This document shows, in pieces, positions 55,575 through 64,000 of a DNA stretch of 64,000 bases. Numbering within the stretch: the first letter of the stretch is position 1; the number at the start of each line of letters is the position of its first letter. The position numbers and the translations under genes are program-made. This DNA is from Polaribacter pacificus (GTDB lineage: Bacteria > Bacteroidota > Bacteroidia > Flavobacteriales > Flavobacteriaceae), in contig NZ_CP150664.1 of the NCBI RefSeq assembly GCF_038024035.1, positions 2,654,535 through 2,718,534 of the forward strand. The letters are read 5' to 3'. The notes under the pieces were generated by a model that did not search any database, was not told where the DNA came from, and worked only from the letters and a program-made list of their open reading frames with translations.

Positions 55575-57143
55575 CTATTTCCCTAGCCAAGATTGTAAAA
55601 TTTCAGTTTGCAGTTTTGTTGCTTTTTCTAATTTTTTAATCTTAAATTTTTTTGTCTTACGATTTAAGTTTGTCATATTTATTTCTAGACCAGCTGCTCC
55701 TAATATGCTATTGTAGTCAATAGACTTTGTGGTGTATACATATTCAAAAACTTCTGTAAGCGATTTTCCTGCAATAGTTTCACAAGCTTCTTCAAACTCT
55801 GCGTCTGTAAATCCTCTCCCTAGTTCTTTGTAATAATGCCAATATAAGTAGCGCATAACATCATCCAATGATTTTTTATTTTGACTTGCTTCTCGGATGC
55901 TAAAATCCAAGAGCATACCTATAATAGGGCCTTTTTCATAATATGAAATGCTCTTGTTTTTGTCGTCACCAGAAGCTCCAAATGGTCCGTCCTTCCACGT
56001 TTTAAAGCTTGCTTGCGTTAAGGATTGATGAAGTCTACCAGGGTTATTTTCGTGAGTGTTGATATTTGCTTCTATATTAGCAAGAAGAGTGGCTTCATCT
56101 TTTAAGCCAGCTCGGGTAACTGTTAGGTATTCATAATAGACAGATAGCCCTTCGCTTACCCATAATAAATTTGTTTTACTTCCTTTGTCATAGTCAAAGG
56201 GACCTAATTCAAAAGGTCTTATTCGCTTGACATTATAATGATGGAAATATTCGTGTGCTAAAAAATTAAGCATGGTGTTCATCCCCTTGGGATTGTTTAA
56301 ACCGTCGCCGTTAAAACTAATGGTTGTATTGTTTAAGTGCTCAATACCACCTCGGCCGGGTCCAATTGCAATAAAGGTGTATTCTTTATACGGAATATCC
56401 CCAATGATATTTGATGCTGATTCTACGATGGCTTTTACTTTTTTTATAAAATCAGTTTCATTAAAGGTGCCCATATCATAGCCAATAAAGCGATGTTTGA
56501 CTCCTTTAACTTCAAAAGAGGGAAGCTCTCTTAAATTTCCAATTAAAAAAGGTGAATCGTATAGAATATCAAAATTAGGAGCTATAAATTCATTTGACTT
56601 TCCTTCAATTTTTTCTAGTCCTGTAGTCACGTTTTTCCAAGCAGTATTTGGAATTATTTTAACGCTAACTGGGCTTTGTATTTGTTTGTCAGGGTATAAA
56701 AATGTATTGGTGTTAACAATATAAGCATGAGATGCATCTACATAGCTGGTTGCAACAAACTTCCGTTGGGTAATAATCTCATATTCTAGAACTAAAGATT
56801 TGTTTTTGGTGTTCTGGAGTACCCATGTGTTGTTCTTTGTCTTTTTAAAGTCTATTTTGTTGCCCTTCATGTCTTTAACTGACATGTTTTGTAATTGATC
56901 AGCATAGTTCATTAATTGATAGTAGCCTGGCATCCAAGAGGGCATCTTTAAGGTTAAACTAGTTTCTTTAACCTTGTTAATCTTTAACTTTACCTGGTAA
57001 CTATTTTTAGCGGGACCTTTAAAGCTCAAGGTATATTGGTAGTTTTCATTTTGAGCTACTCCATTTATAGAAAAGAGAAAAATTAGTACGTAGAAAATTG
57101 TTCTTAAGTGTGGGGTGTAATGAACTGTATTTGAGTTTATCAT
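55575..57143 (-). CDS. M61 family metallopeptidase (glycyl aminopeptidase-like)
   Basis: Exported zinc peptidase of 522 residues. A signal peptide (about 14-32, ending INGVAQ) is followed by an N-terminal beta domain (LKMPSWMPGYYQLMNYADQ is typical) and the catalytic domain with LAHEYFHHYNVKRIRP, which holds HExxH, then the zinc Glu in NLLWVSEGLSVYYEYL. Many M61 proteins end in a PDZ domain of about 90 residues; this one stops shortly after GLEINMTN with about 30 mostly basic residues instead. The start at ATG 57143 is preferred over an in-frame TTG at 57158. Confidence 0.9.
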   Translation of the reverse strand: MINSNTVHYTPHLRTIFYVLIFLFSINGVAQNENYQYTLSFKGPAKNSYQVKLKINKVKETSLTLKMPSWMPGYYQLMNYADQLQNMSVKDMKGNKIDFKKTKNNTWVLQNTKNKSLVLEYEIITQRKFVATSYVDASHAYIVNTNTFLYPDKQIQSPVSVKIIPNTAWKNVTTGLEKIEGKSNEFIAPNFDILYDSPFLIGNLRELPSFEVKGVKHRFIGYDMGTFNETDFIKKVKAIVESASNIIGDIPYKEYTFIAIGPGRGGIEHLNNTTISFNGDGLNNPKGMNTMLNFLAHEYFHHYNVKRIRPFELGPFDYDKGSKTNLLWVSEGLSVYYEYLTVTRAGLKDEATLLANIEANINTHENNPGRLHQSLTQASFKTWKDGPFGASGDDKNKSISYYEKGPIIGMLLDFSIREASQNKKSLDDVMRYLYWHYYKELGRGFTDAEFEEACETIAGKSLTEVFEYVYTTKSIDYNSILGAAGLEINMTNLNRKTKKFKIKKLEKATKLQTEILQSWLGK

Positions 57144-57230
57144 GGCTTTTGTTGGCAAAACATATAGTTTACCAAATTAGCGATTTGATAAAATTTTAGA
57201 GAAGTCTCAACTGTTAATACTCTGTTAATT

Positions 57231-58787
57231 TTACAAAAGAGCAATTGCGGCTTCTGCACAGCGTTCACCATCCATGGCAGCCGAAACGATTCCACCAGCA
57301 TAACCACCACCTTCACCACAAGGAAATAGTCCGATAATTTCTGGGTGCTCTAGGTTTTCTTTTCTAGGGATGTTTACGGGTGATGAGGTTCTTGATTCTA
57401 CACCGACAATATTGGCTTCATTGGTATAATATCCGTGCATTTTTTCACCAAATGCAGCAAAACCTTTTCGAAGTCTACCTCCGATAATTTTTGGTAGTAA
57501 AGAGTGGAGTGGGGCAGAGTTTAAGCCTGGCTGGTAAGAGCATGGATTTAAGCTGTCCGATAAGTTTCCATCTACAAAATCTACCAATCGTTGAGCAGGT
57601 GCAGACTGACTTCTTCCTCCTGCAGTAAAAGCGAGTTTTTCTAAACTTTTTTGATACTCTAAGCCTTTTAAAACACCGTATTTTTCAAAAGCAGGGATGT
57701 CTGTATCCACATTAATTTCTACTACAATTCCAGAGTTGGCATACAAATTATTTCGTTTGCTTGGAGACATGCCGTTAACCACCACTTCGCCATTTGCTGT
57801 AGCAGCTGGTACAATAAATCCTCCTGGACACATGCAAAATGAATAGACCCCTCGGTTGTTAACTTGCTGAACCAAACTATAAGCGGCTGCAGGTAGTAAT
57901 TCATCGCGTTCTCCGCTACAGTGGTACTGGATGCTGTCTATAATGTGTTGCGGATGTTCTACTCGAACGCCCATGGCAAATGATTTTGCCTTTAAAGCAA
58001 TGTCTTTTTTGTGTAATAATTGGTAGACGTCTCTAGCAGAGTGTCCAGTGGCAAGGATTACAGCAGAAACAGACATTTCTATTCCGTTAGACAGTTGTAT
58101 GGCTTGCAGTTTTTTATTTTTGATAACAAAATCGACAACTCTACTTTCAAAGTGGATTTCTCCTCCGTGATTGAGTATGGTTGCTCTAATGTTTTCGATA
58201 ATTTTAGGTAGTTTGTTGGTTCCGATATGCGGATGTGCATCAATGAGAATTTGCTCAGTTGCTCCGTGATACACAAAGTTTTCAAAGATCCTTCTTACGT
58301 CTCCTCGTTTTAAGCTTCGAGTGTATAATTTTCCATCCGAATAAGTTCCAGCTCCACCTTCTCCAAAACAATAGTTAGAGTCTTCATTGACAAAATGATC
58401 TTGGTTAATCGCTTTTAAATCCCTTCTTCGTTCTTGAACTTTTTTTCCGCGTTCTAAAACAATAGGCTTGTAACCTAATTCAATACAGCGCAAGGCAGCA
58501 TACATTCCTGCTGGACCAAAACCAATAATATGAATCTCTTTTGCCTTAGAAACATCTTGGTATTGAAAAGAATATTCTGACTCTTCGGGAGCAGGCTCAT
58601 TAATATAGACTGCAACTTTGTAGTTAAAATATATTTGAGGCTTTCTAGCATCAATAGATTTCCGAAGTATTTTGATACTTTTAATAGTACTTGGTGCTAT
58701 TGAAAGGTGTTTTGCTGCTTTTAAAAGCAAGATTCCTTCAACGGCTTCTTCTTTGAGTTGAACTCGAAGTTGAATTTCTTTTCGCAT
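57231..58787 (-). CDS. FAD-dependent dehydrogenase of COG2509 type
   Basis: Flavoprotein of 518 residues with an N-terminal ACT-like or helical portion (about 1-85), the FAD-binding Rossmann motif IGFGPAGMYAALRCIELG at about 92-109, DGKLYTRSLKRGDV, the FAD-contact VILATGHSARDVY, and a C-terminal GGYAGGIVSAAMDGERCAEA. Similar proteins are annotated only as uncharacterised NAD(P)/FAD-dependent oxidoreductases. Substrate unknown. It stands alone with 96 bases to prmC. Confidence 0.88.
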   Translation of the reverse strand: MRKEIQLRVQLKEEAVEGILLLKAAKHLSIAPSTIKSIKILRKSIDARKPQIYFNYKVAVYINEPAPEESEYSFQYQDVSKAKEIHIIGFGPAGMYAALRCIELGYKPIVLERGKKVQERRRDLKAINQDHFVNEDSNYCFGEGGAGTYSDGKLYTRSLKRGDVRRIFENFVYHGATEQILIDAHPHIGTNKLPKIIENIRATILNHGGEIHFESRVVDFVIKNKKLQAIQLSNGIEMSVSAVILATGHSARDVYQLLHKKDIALKAKSFAMGVRVEHPQHIIDSIQYHCSGERDELLPAAAYSLVQQVNNRGVYSFCMCPGGFIVPAATANGEVVVNGMSPSKRNNLYANSGIVVEINVDTDIPAFEKYGVLKGLEYQKSLEKLAFTAGGRSQSAPAQRLVDFVDGNLSDSLNPCSYQPGLNSAPLHSLLPKIIGGRLRKGFAAFGEKMHGYYTNEANIVGVESRTSSPVNIPRKENLEHPEIIGLFPCGEGGGYAGGIVSAAMDGERCAEAAIALL

Positions 58788-58883
58788 AGTGCAAAAATAC
58801 TCAAATTATCCTAAAGAAAACCAAAGAAAAGTAAGCGATACAATTGAGAAAGATTACACTTTTTAAGGGATTTTTTTAATCTT

Positions 58884-59765
58884 TTAAAGTGATTTGACCG
58901 TAGATTTTGTCATACGATCATTCTTAAAGATGTCTTTCTTTAACAGGTTGTTCTCAAACCCAGTTTCTTGAAGTAGGTTTAGCATTTGAGGTCCTAAATA
59001 CTGATTGATTTCGAAAAATAAAAGTCCCTCTTCTTTTAATTGCTGCTTGGCTAACTGGGCTATTTTTTTATAAAAAATTAAAGGTTCATTATCGTTGACA
59101 AACAAGGCTAGATGCGGTTCGTTTTCTAAAACATTGGGCTGCATTTCTTTTTTTTCTAAGTTTCTTACATAGGGAGGATTCGATACAATAATATCAAAGG
59201 TAAGTCCTTTAAAAAGGCTTTGTAAATTTTGAGTATTTAAAATATCAGCCTCTATACAGTGAATGTTGGTTTGGTTGTCTTTGGCGTTCTGATTTGCAAT
59301 TTTTAAGGCTTCTTGAGAAACATCAAGAGCATAAATGGTAGCGTTCGGTAGGTTTTTGGCTAAAGAAACGGCAATGCAACCGCTCCCAGTACCGATGTCT
59401 AAAATTTGAAGGTTTTTCTGTTGTTCATTTTTAGCGCTAACCGTTTCTAAAATCCAAGTAACCAATTCTTCAGTTTCAGGTCTCGGGATTAGGGTATTTG
59501 GACTTACTTTAAAAATAAGGTCGTAAAAATGGGTGCTTCCAATAATGTACTGAATAGGTTCTTGTTTTTCTAAACGATCAACAGCAGATTTTAAAAAGCT
59601 TAACACATTGTCTGGAATGCTAATAGCTGGTTGTAAAGCAATGTCAATTCTTTTTAAACCTAAGGTTTCTTCTATCAACAAATAAAAAAAACTTTCTATT
59701 TCTGTAGAAGGGTATTTTTCTTGAAGTTTAGAAGTTAGATACTGCTTAAATTGGTTTAGTTGCAT
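58884..59765 (-). CDS. prmC: Release factor glutamine methyltransferase PrmC
   Basis: Methylates the Gln of the GGQ motif in release factors RF1 and RF2. The SAM site is ILDIGTGSGCIAVSLA and the substrate site is IVSNPPYVRNL (NPPY). The N-terminal helical domain includes IDIALQPAI, and the lead-in GSTHFYDLIFKVSPNTLIPRPETEELV is a PrmC hallmark. I place the start at ATG 59765 (293 residues), where the upstream GNAT stop and this start share a base (TAATG). The frame is open seven more codons, to 59786, but the overlap and the usual N terminus favour 59765. Confidence 0.94.
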   Translation of the reverse strand: MQLNQFKQYLTSKLQEKYPSTEIESFFYLLIEETLGLKRIDIALQPAISIPDNVLSFLKSAVDRLEKQEPIQYIIGSTHFYDLIFKVSPNTLIPRPETEELVTWILETVSAKNEQQKNLQILDIGTGSGCIAVSLAKNLPNATIYALDVSQEALKIANQNAKDNQTNIHCIEADILNTQNLQSLFKGLTFDIIVSNPPYVRNLEKKEMQPNVLENEPHLALFVNDNEPLIFYKKIAQLAKQQLKEEGLLFFEINQYLGPQMLNLLQETGFENNLLKKDIFKNDRMTKSTVKSL

Positions 59766-60256
59766 TATAATTCTTTTAACATCCACATATTACAAGAGTA
59801 GTGTCCTGTGTCTCCCAAAGGTTTGTTTAAAGAAACAAAACCATTTTTTTTATAGAGCGCTCTTGCTGCTTCCATATAGGGTAGGGTTTCTAAATAACAA
59901 TGTTCAAAACCAAAAGAGCGGGCTTTTAGCAGGCATTTTTCAATTAATTTGCTTCCCAGTCCAAGACCTCTAGCTTCTGGCAAGAAATACATTTTTTGGA
60001 ATTCGCAAACAGGGCCTTCATAATTGGCTAAAGGAGCAATTCCTGCGCCTCCAATTACCTTGCCTTGATGTTCAATAACATAATAAATGGTATTTTCTTC
60101 TCTATAGGCATTGTATAAGTTTTCGAGCGCTTTGTCTTCGTAGGCAGTGCCTACTTTTGGTACTCCAAACTCAATTAAAACAGCTCTTATGACCTTTGCA
60201 ATTTGCTCGTTATCTTCTACTTTTATCGCTCTAATAAAGGGTGCTTCTGTATTCAC
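59765..60256 (-). CDS. GNAT family N-acetyltransferase
   Basis: Acetyl-CoA-dependent transferase of 163 residues. The pyrophosphate-binding loop is seen in QKMYFLPEARGLGLGSKLIEKCL (R/QxxGxG/A pattern); motif B is LYKKNGF, near the C terminus. The substrate is unknown. Its stop overlaps the start of prmC by one base. It is divergent from ribD with only 48 bases between, so promoters of both are packed there. Confidence 0.88.
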   Translation of the reverse strand: MNTEAPFIRAIKVEDNEQIAKVIRAVLIEFGVPKVGTAYEDKALENLYNAYREENTIYYVIEHQGKVIGGAGIAPLANYEGPVCEFQKMYFLPEARGLGLGSKLIEKCLLKARSFGFEHCYLETLPYMEAARALYKKNGFVSLNKPLGDTGHYSCNMWMLKEL

Positions 60257-60266
60257 TTTAATGTCT

Positions 60267-60274
60267 TATTTTTG
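60267..60274 (+). promoter_or_regulatory. Candidate -7 element of ribD
   Basis: TATTTTTG matches TAnnTTTG exactly; predicted start near 60281, about 24 bases before the ribD ATG. The intergenic space is too short for an FMN riboswitch. Confidence 0.5.
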
Positions 60275-60304
60275 CTGGAGCAATTTAGGATATAAAAAAG
60301 AAAT

Positions 60305-61384
60305 ATGAACTATACTGAACACGAAAAATACATGCTTCGTTGTTTGCAATTGGCAAAGAAAGGAATTGGAAGTACTCGTCCAAATCCTAGTGTAGGTGCA
60401 GTCGTAGTTTTAGATGGTGTAATTATAGGTGAGGGTTATACCAGTGCTTATGGAGGTGCACATGCTGAGGTAAATGCCATTGCCGCTGTTAAGGATAAAA
60501 ATCTTTTAAAAAAGGCTGTGCTCTATGTTAGTTTAGAGCCCTGTTCTCATTATGGAAAAACACCACCTTGCGCAGATTTAATTGTCACTCAACAGATACC
60601 AAAAGTGTATATCGGTTGTGTGGATAGTCATAGTTTGGTTGCAGGAAAAGGAATTGAAAGGTTAAGGTCTGCAGGCTGTTCTGTAACTGTTGGTGTTTTA
60701 GAGTCTCAATGCCGAGAACAACTCAAACGTTTTTTTACTGTACAAGAAAAAAACAGACCTTACATACTTTTAAAATGGGCTCAAACTAAGGATGGTTTTA
60801 TAGCGCCACTAGTTAAAGATAAGCAAAAACCAGTTTGGATTAGCAATGTTTACTCACAACAGCTTGCTCATAAATGGCGAGCAGAAGAACAGGCTATTTT
60901 AGTTGGAGCCAATACTGTTTTAGCAGACAATCCATCTTTAAATGTAAGGCACTGGAAAGGTTTAAACCCTATCCGAGTGGTGCTGGATAAAAATATTCAA
61001 TTACCAACAGAAGCAACAGTATTTAATGGTCAGGTACCAACGATAGTAATTTATCATCAAGATGTTGATGTTGCCAATACGCATTTGTATGCAAATCAGT
61101 CACAAAGAAAACACCCTTTAGTGTTTTTGAGTGTTGATTATTTAAAACCCTTAGCTCAGCAAATTTGTGCGGTTTTACAATCCCAACAAATTCAATCTGT
61201 AATGATTGAAGGAGGCGCCAAAACCTTGCAGAGTTTTATAGATGAGGGCCTTTGGGATGAAGCACGAGTTTTTGAAGGAGAGGTTTCTTTTGAGAAAGGA
61301 GTAGAGGCTCCAATATTAAAAAGGTCTCCTTTTGAAATACAAAAAATACATTCAGATTTATTAAAGACGTATAAGCATGATTAA
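60305..61384 (+). CDS. ribD: Bifunctional riboflavin biosynthesis deaminase/reductase RibD
   Basis: Two-domain enzyme (359 residues) that deaminates and then reduces the pyrimidine intermediate in riboflavin synthesis. The N-terminal deaminase has the zinc ligands in GGAHAEVNAI (HAE) and SLEPCSHYGKTPPCADLI (PCxxxGxxPPC). The C-terminal reductase begins near residue 150 (YILLKWAQTKDGFIA) and has ILVGANTVLADNPSLNVR. It is not followed by other rib genes; the next is a HAD-type hydrolase overlapping by eight bases, which may be the missing phosphatase of the pathway (speculative). Confidence 0.96.
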   Translation: MNYTEHEKYMLRCLQLAKKGIGSTRPNPSVGAVVVLDGVIIGEGYTSAYGGAHAEVNAIAAVKDKNLLKKAVLYVSLEPCSHYGKTPPCADLIVTQQIPKVYIGCVDSHSLVAGKGIERLRSAGCSVTVGVLESQCREQLKRFFTVQEKNRPYILLKWAQTKDGFIAPLVKDKQKPVWISNVYSQQLAHKWRAEEQAILVGANTVLADNPSLNVRHWKGLNPIRVVLDKNIQLPTEATVFNGQVPTIVIYHQDVDVANTHLYANQSQRKHPLVFLSVDYLKPLAQQICAVLQSQQIQSVMIEGGAKTLQSFIDEGLWDEARVFEGEVSFEKGVEAPILKRSPFEIQKIHSDLLKTYKHD

Positions 61385-61970
61385 AAATATTATTTTCGAT
61401 TTTGGTGATATTTTTATCAATTTAGATAAACCAGCAACCGATAAGTATCTTAATGCATTTGGTGTGAATCACGAAGATCCTGAACTGATCTCTGTTATGT
61501 ACTCATATGAAAAAGGATTGATGACTACTGTGCAGTTTATGGAGTATTTCTATATTACTTATGCTATTGGTAAAGAAGATTTATTAACCGCTTGGAATTC
61601 AATTTTGTTAGACTTCCCTGCTCATCGATTGCGTTTTATACAAGAGTTATCTGCTTCAAAAAAGTATCGACTGTTTTTGTTGAGCAATACCAATGATATG
61701 CATATTTCTTGGATTCAAAAAGATTGGGGTATAGAGGTGTTTGAGCAATTTAAAAATTGTTTTGAAAAATTTTATCTGTCCCATCAAATTCATTTTAGAA
61801 AACCAGATGAAGATATATTTAATTATGTGCTTTCTGAGAATGACTTAGTGCCAGAAGAAACACTTTTTGTAGATGATGTTTCTGCAAATACGGCAACTGC
61901 TAAAAAGTTGGGAATGCACGTTTGGAATTTGGTTCCAGGTAAAGAAGATGTAGTAAATTTAAAAATATAA
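61377..61970 (+). CDS. HAD-like hydrolase (YihX type)
   Basis: HAD superfamily hydrolase of 197 residues. Motif I is IIFDFGDIFINLDK, motif II is FLLSNTND, the Lys of motif III is in HFRKPDEDIF, and motif IV is LFVDDVSANTATAKKLG. The cap is the helical type between motifs I and II. Likely a sugar-phosphate or nucleotide phosphatase. Because it overlaps ribD by eight bases it could serve the riboflavin pathway, whose phosphatase is often a HAD enzyme, but that is inference. Confidence 0.88.
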   Translation: MIKNIIFDFGDIFINLDKPATDKYLNAFGVNHEDPELISVMYSYEKGLMTTVQFMEYFYITYAIGKEDLLTAWNSILLDFPAHRLRFIQELSASKKYRLFLLSNTNDMHISWIQKDWGIEVFEQFKNCFEKFYLSHQIHFRKPDEDIFNYVLSENDLVPEETLFVDDVSANTATAKKLGMHVWNLVPGKEDVVNLKI

Positions 61971-61972
61971 GC

Positions 61973-62842
61973 ATGGTGTATTTGTTATTGAGTGTTTTAT
62001 TTTCTAGCTCTTTGTTTGTTATTTTTAAGTATTTTGATGTTTATAAAATAGATACTCTAAAGGCAATAGTCGTTAATTATTTGGTAGCCTTCACTTTGGG
62101 TTTTGCCATTACAGATTCTCAGGTCTCTTTTGTAGATTTGCCTTCTGAATCTTGGTTTTATGGAGCGATGATTTTGGGTTTGCTCTTTGTCATGATCTTT
62201 TTTGTTATGGCACTTGCTTCTCAAAAAAACGGCGTTTCAGTAGCGTCTGTGGCCAGTAAAATGTCGGTAGTCATCCCTGTTATATTTGGAGTCTGGTTGT
62301 ATGATGAGTCCTTGTCATTTCTTAAAGTGTTAGGTATTATTTTAGCCCTTTTTGCAGTATACCTATCATCTCTTAAAGAAACGAGTAAAACTAGTTTGGT
62401 AAGCTCAGGTTTAATCCTTCCTCTTATTTTATTTTTAGGTTCTGGAGCCATTGATACTTTGCTCAAATACATTGAAATAAATTTTGTAAAAACAGAAGAG
62501 GTGGCTGTTTTTTCTGGGAGTTTGTTTGGTTTTGCAGCCTTATTTGGCTTGTTTATATTGCTTGTAAAAACGATAAAAAAACCAAGCCCATTTGGTTTTA
62601 AAAATCTGATCGCAGGAGTAGTCTTAGGAGTGCCTAACTACTATTCGATTGTTTTTTTAATCAAAGCCTTGCAGCATGGAGGGCTTGAAAGCTCAAGTTT
62701 ATTCACTGTAAATAACTTAGCAATTGTGTTATTATCAACTTGTATTGGTTTTTTAGTTTTTAAAGAGACTTTTAGCACAAAAAATAAAATAGGAATCTTT
62801 TTGGCGGTATTAGCCATCGTTTTAGTCGCATCTGCCTCATGA
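61973..62842 (+). CDS. EamA/DMT family transporter
   Basis: Membrane protein of 289 residues with ten hydrophobic helices in two repeats of five, the layout of the drug/metabolite transporter (EamA) superfamily. It exports or imports small metabolites; substrate unknown. It begins two bases after the HAD stop and overlaps the IMPACT-family gene by four bases. Confidence 0.87.
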   Translation: MVYLLLSVLFSSSLFVIFKYFDVYKIDTLKAIVVNYLVAFTLGFAITDSQVSFVDLPSESWFYGAMILGLLFVMIFFVMALASQKNGVSVASVASKMSVVIPVIFGVWLYDESLSFLKVLGIILALFAVYLSSLKETSKTSLVSSGLILPLILFLGSGAIDTLLKYIEINFVKTEEVAVFSGSLFGFAALFGLFILLVKTIKKPSPFGFKNLIAGVVLGVPNYYSIVFLIKALQHGGLESSSLFTVNNLAIVLLSTCIGFLVFKETFSTKNKIGIFLAVLAIVLVASAS

Positions 62843-63447
62843 TTGATAGTTATAAAACCATAGTAACAGCATCAGAAGAAACACTGTACAAAGACAGGAA
62901 TAGCAAGTTTTTTGGCTACGCATTCCCTGTTTTAAATGAAGATCAAATAAAAGAGGCTCTAGATGGGCTTAAAAAAAAGCATCATGCTGCCCGTCATTTT
63001 TGTTATGCTTGGCAATTAGGGGTTGATCCAGTTCGTTATCGAGCCAATGATGATGGAGAGCCTAGTAATTCTGCTGGAATGCCTATTTATGGTCAGATTC
63101 AATCTTTTGAGTTAACCAATGTGTTGGTGGTGTCTGTTCGGTATTTTGGAGGTACCAAATTGGGGGTTGGAGGCTTAATTTCTGCCTATAGAAACTCTGC
63201 GCAATTGGCCATAGAAGCTTCTGAGATTGTAGAGAAAACCATTGATGTCTCTTTTAGCTTGCAATTTGATTATGATTTAATGAATCCGGTGATGCGAATC
63301 ATTAAGGATCAGCAAATAGAAATTACTGCCCAAGATTTAGGAATGGATTGTAAGTATACGATTGCCGTTAGAAAAAAAGACGCAGCTAAAATTTTTAAAC
63401 TATTTGAATCTCTTTATAAGGTTCAAATTAAACAATTAGTCTCCTAA
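62839..63447 (+). CDS. IMPACT/YigZ family protein
   Basis: Protein of 202 residues with the characteristic motif HHAARHFCYAWQLG, then RANDDGEPSNSAGMPIYGQIQ and VVSVRYFGGTKLGVGGL. This family includes eukaryotic IMPACT and E. coli YigZ; the bacterial function is poorly known, with a link to translation or amino-acid starvation suggested. It overlaps the EamA gene by four bases and the convergent thioesterase by 12. Confidence 0.9.
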   Translation: MIDSYKTIVTASEETLYKDRNSKFFGYAFPVLNEDQIKEALDGLKKKHHAARHFCYAWQLGVDPVRYRANDDGEPSNSAGMPIYGQIQSFELTNVLVVSVRYFGGTKLGVGGLISAYRNSAQLAIEASEIVEKTIDVSFSLQFDYDLMNPVMRIIKDQQIEITAQDLGMDCKYTIAVRKKDAAKIFKLFESLYKVQIKQLVS

Positions 63448-63834
63448 AATTTTAAGTAAATAGTCAGGGCAACGCATTGGTTTTTTTGTGTCCATTGCTA
63501 CAAATGCCAAAACAGTGTTTCCTGTGCACAATAAATCACCAAACTGATTGTGGATTTCGTAGTCAAATTCAATTTTAACAGTTGGGGTTTTTTTTAGAGT
63601 AGTTTTTATTGTAATTTCATCATCAAAATGGGCTGATTTTTTAAAATTGCATTGTAAAGAAATCACCGGGAGCATCGTGTTGTTCTCTTCCATTTTTTTG
63701 TAGGAAATGTCAAGGGCGCGAAGCCATTCGATCCTTCCGATTTCAAAAAATTGAGCATAGTTACCATGGTAAACCACACCCATTTGGTCGGTTTCTCCAT
63801 AACGTATTCTTACTGAGGTACTTTTAGTAATCAA
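63436..63834 (-). CDS. Acyl-CoA thioesterase, YbgC/FadM type hotdog fold
   Basis: Hotdog-fold thioesterase of 132 residues. VRIRYGETDQMGVVYHGNYAQFFEIGRIEWLR is the classic 4HBT/YbgC active-site region with the catalytic Asp in ETDQMG. It hydrolyses acyl-CoA esters; YbgC-type enzymes often associate with envelope lipid metabolism. The start is a TTG at 63834. It converges on, and overlaps, the IMPACT-family gene. Confidence 0.9.
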   Translation of the reverse strand: MITKSTSVRIRYGETDQMGVVYHGNYAQFFEIGRIEWLRALDISYKKMEENNTMLPVISLQCNFKKSAHFDDEITIKTTLKKTPTVKIEFDYEIHNQFGDLLCTGNTVLAFVAMDTKKPMRCPDYLLKILGD

Positions 63835-63914
63835 TGGTTGATATTTTAGTTCTTGGGATTCTACGAAAAAAAAAGTTAATAATCAATAGCAAATTGATTT
63901 TTTTATGCTGAATT

Positions 63915-63923
63915 TTATTCACA
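63915..63923 (+). other. DnaA-box-like 9-mer
   Basis: TTATTCACA fits the relaxed DnaA box TTWTNCACA. It stands in the 166-base end region (63835-64000) which is AT-rich and has no gene that I can see. One box alone is weak evidence. Confidence 0.3.
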
Positions 63924-64000
63924 CTTTTGTAAAGCTAAAGAAAAGAGAAAAAAACCATACAACTAAATTAATACGAACCCATTTATCTGCGTAAATTAAG

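Noticed and set aside
60257..60304. FMN riboswitch in front of ribD
   Set aside because: Only 48 bases separate the divergent genes, too few for the RFN element.

Overview
The window reads as chromosomal DNA of a marine-type member of the Bacteroidota, most likely a Flavobacteriaceae. The evidence is the low GC content, the scarcity of Shine-Dalgarno sites, several matches to the Bacteroidetes promoter pattern (TTTG / about 20 bp / TAnnTTTG), frequent TTG starts, and family hallmarks such as the menaquinone genes, the LptD-amidase-MCE block, a monomeric NADP isocitrate dehydrogenase and a Flavo-1-like RNA. I see about 58 protein genes, mostly core housekeeping. I found no tRNA, rRNA, CRISPR array, insertion sequence or prophage.

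Layout. 1-8.5 kb: S1/P1 nuclease, tsaD, then tamB overlapping a sugar nucleotidyltransferase and a NahK-like sugar 1-kinase. 8.6-10.6 kb: pfkA-gapA glycolytic pair. 10.7-19.2 kb: envelope and redox block (ridA, lptD; divergently a cell-wall amidase, an MCE/MlaD protein, an AhpD-like protein, two Fe-S proteins of heterodisulfide-reductase type and a SPOR-like lipoprotein). 19.3-25.7 kb: menA, menC and menE interleaved with small accessory genes. 25.7-29.5 kb: a membrane-tethered HTH regulator, a YebC family protein and an acyl-CoA carboxylase beta subunit. 29.6-34.2 kb: a PrpR/RamB-like regulator divergent from the glyoxylate shunt genes aceB-aceA. 34.3-39.1 kb: a redox/electrophile-type cluster (FMN reductase, MarR, two pirins, FadH-like flavoprotein). 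39.1-41.2 kb: Flavo-1-like RNA, small membrane protein, ettA. 41.3-47.6 kb (minus strand): murQ with two coupled genes, and a MacA/permease/TolC export set without an ATPase. 47.7-49.9 kb: icd. 49.9-50.6 kb: a 710-bp non-coding stretch rich in inverted repeats. 50.6-59.8 kb (minus strand): trmD-GT39-rplS, a TlpA-like lipoprotein, a VTT protein, an M61 peptidase, an FAD protein, prmC and a GNAT gene. 60.3-63.8 kb: ribD, HAD, EamA and IMPACT genes and a convergent thioesterase; a DnaA-box-like site lies in the last 100 bases.

How it works together. Central carbon control is the clearest theme: glycolysis (pfkA, gapA), the shunt (aceB, aceA) with a regulator whose likely operators I can see, and icd at the branch point. 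A second theme is the envelope: lptD, tamB, MCE protein, amidase, SPOR-like lipoprotein, and two possible amino-sugar or muropeptide salvage units (nucleotidyltransferase/kinase and murQ/ATP-grasp). I see no clear new defence or mobile system. The most promising leads are the 31.1-kb regulatory region, the Fe-S protein whose N-terminal half has lost its expected cysteines, the unexplained non-coding 50-kb region and the murQ-coupled ATP-grasp gene.
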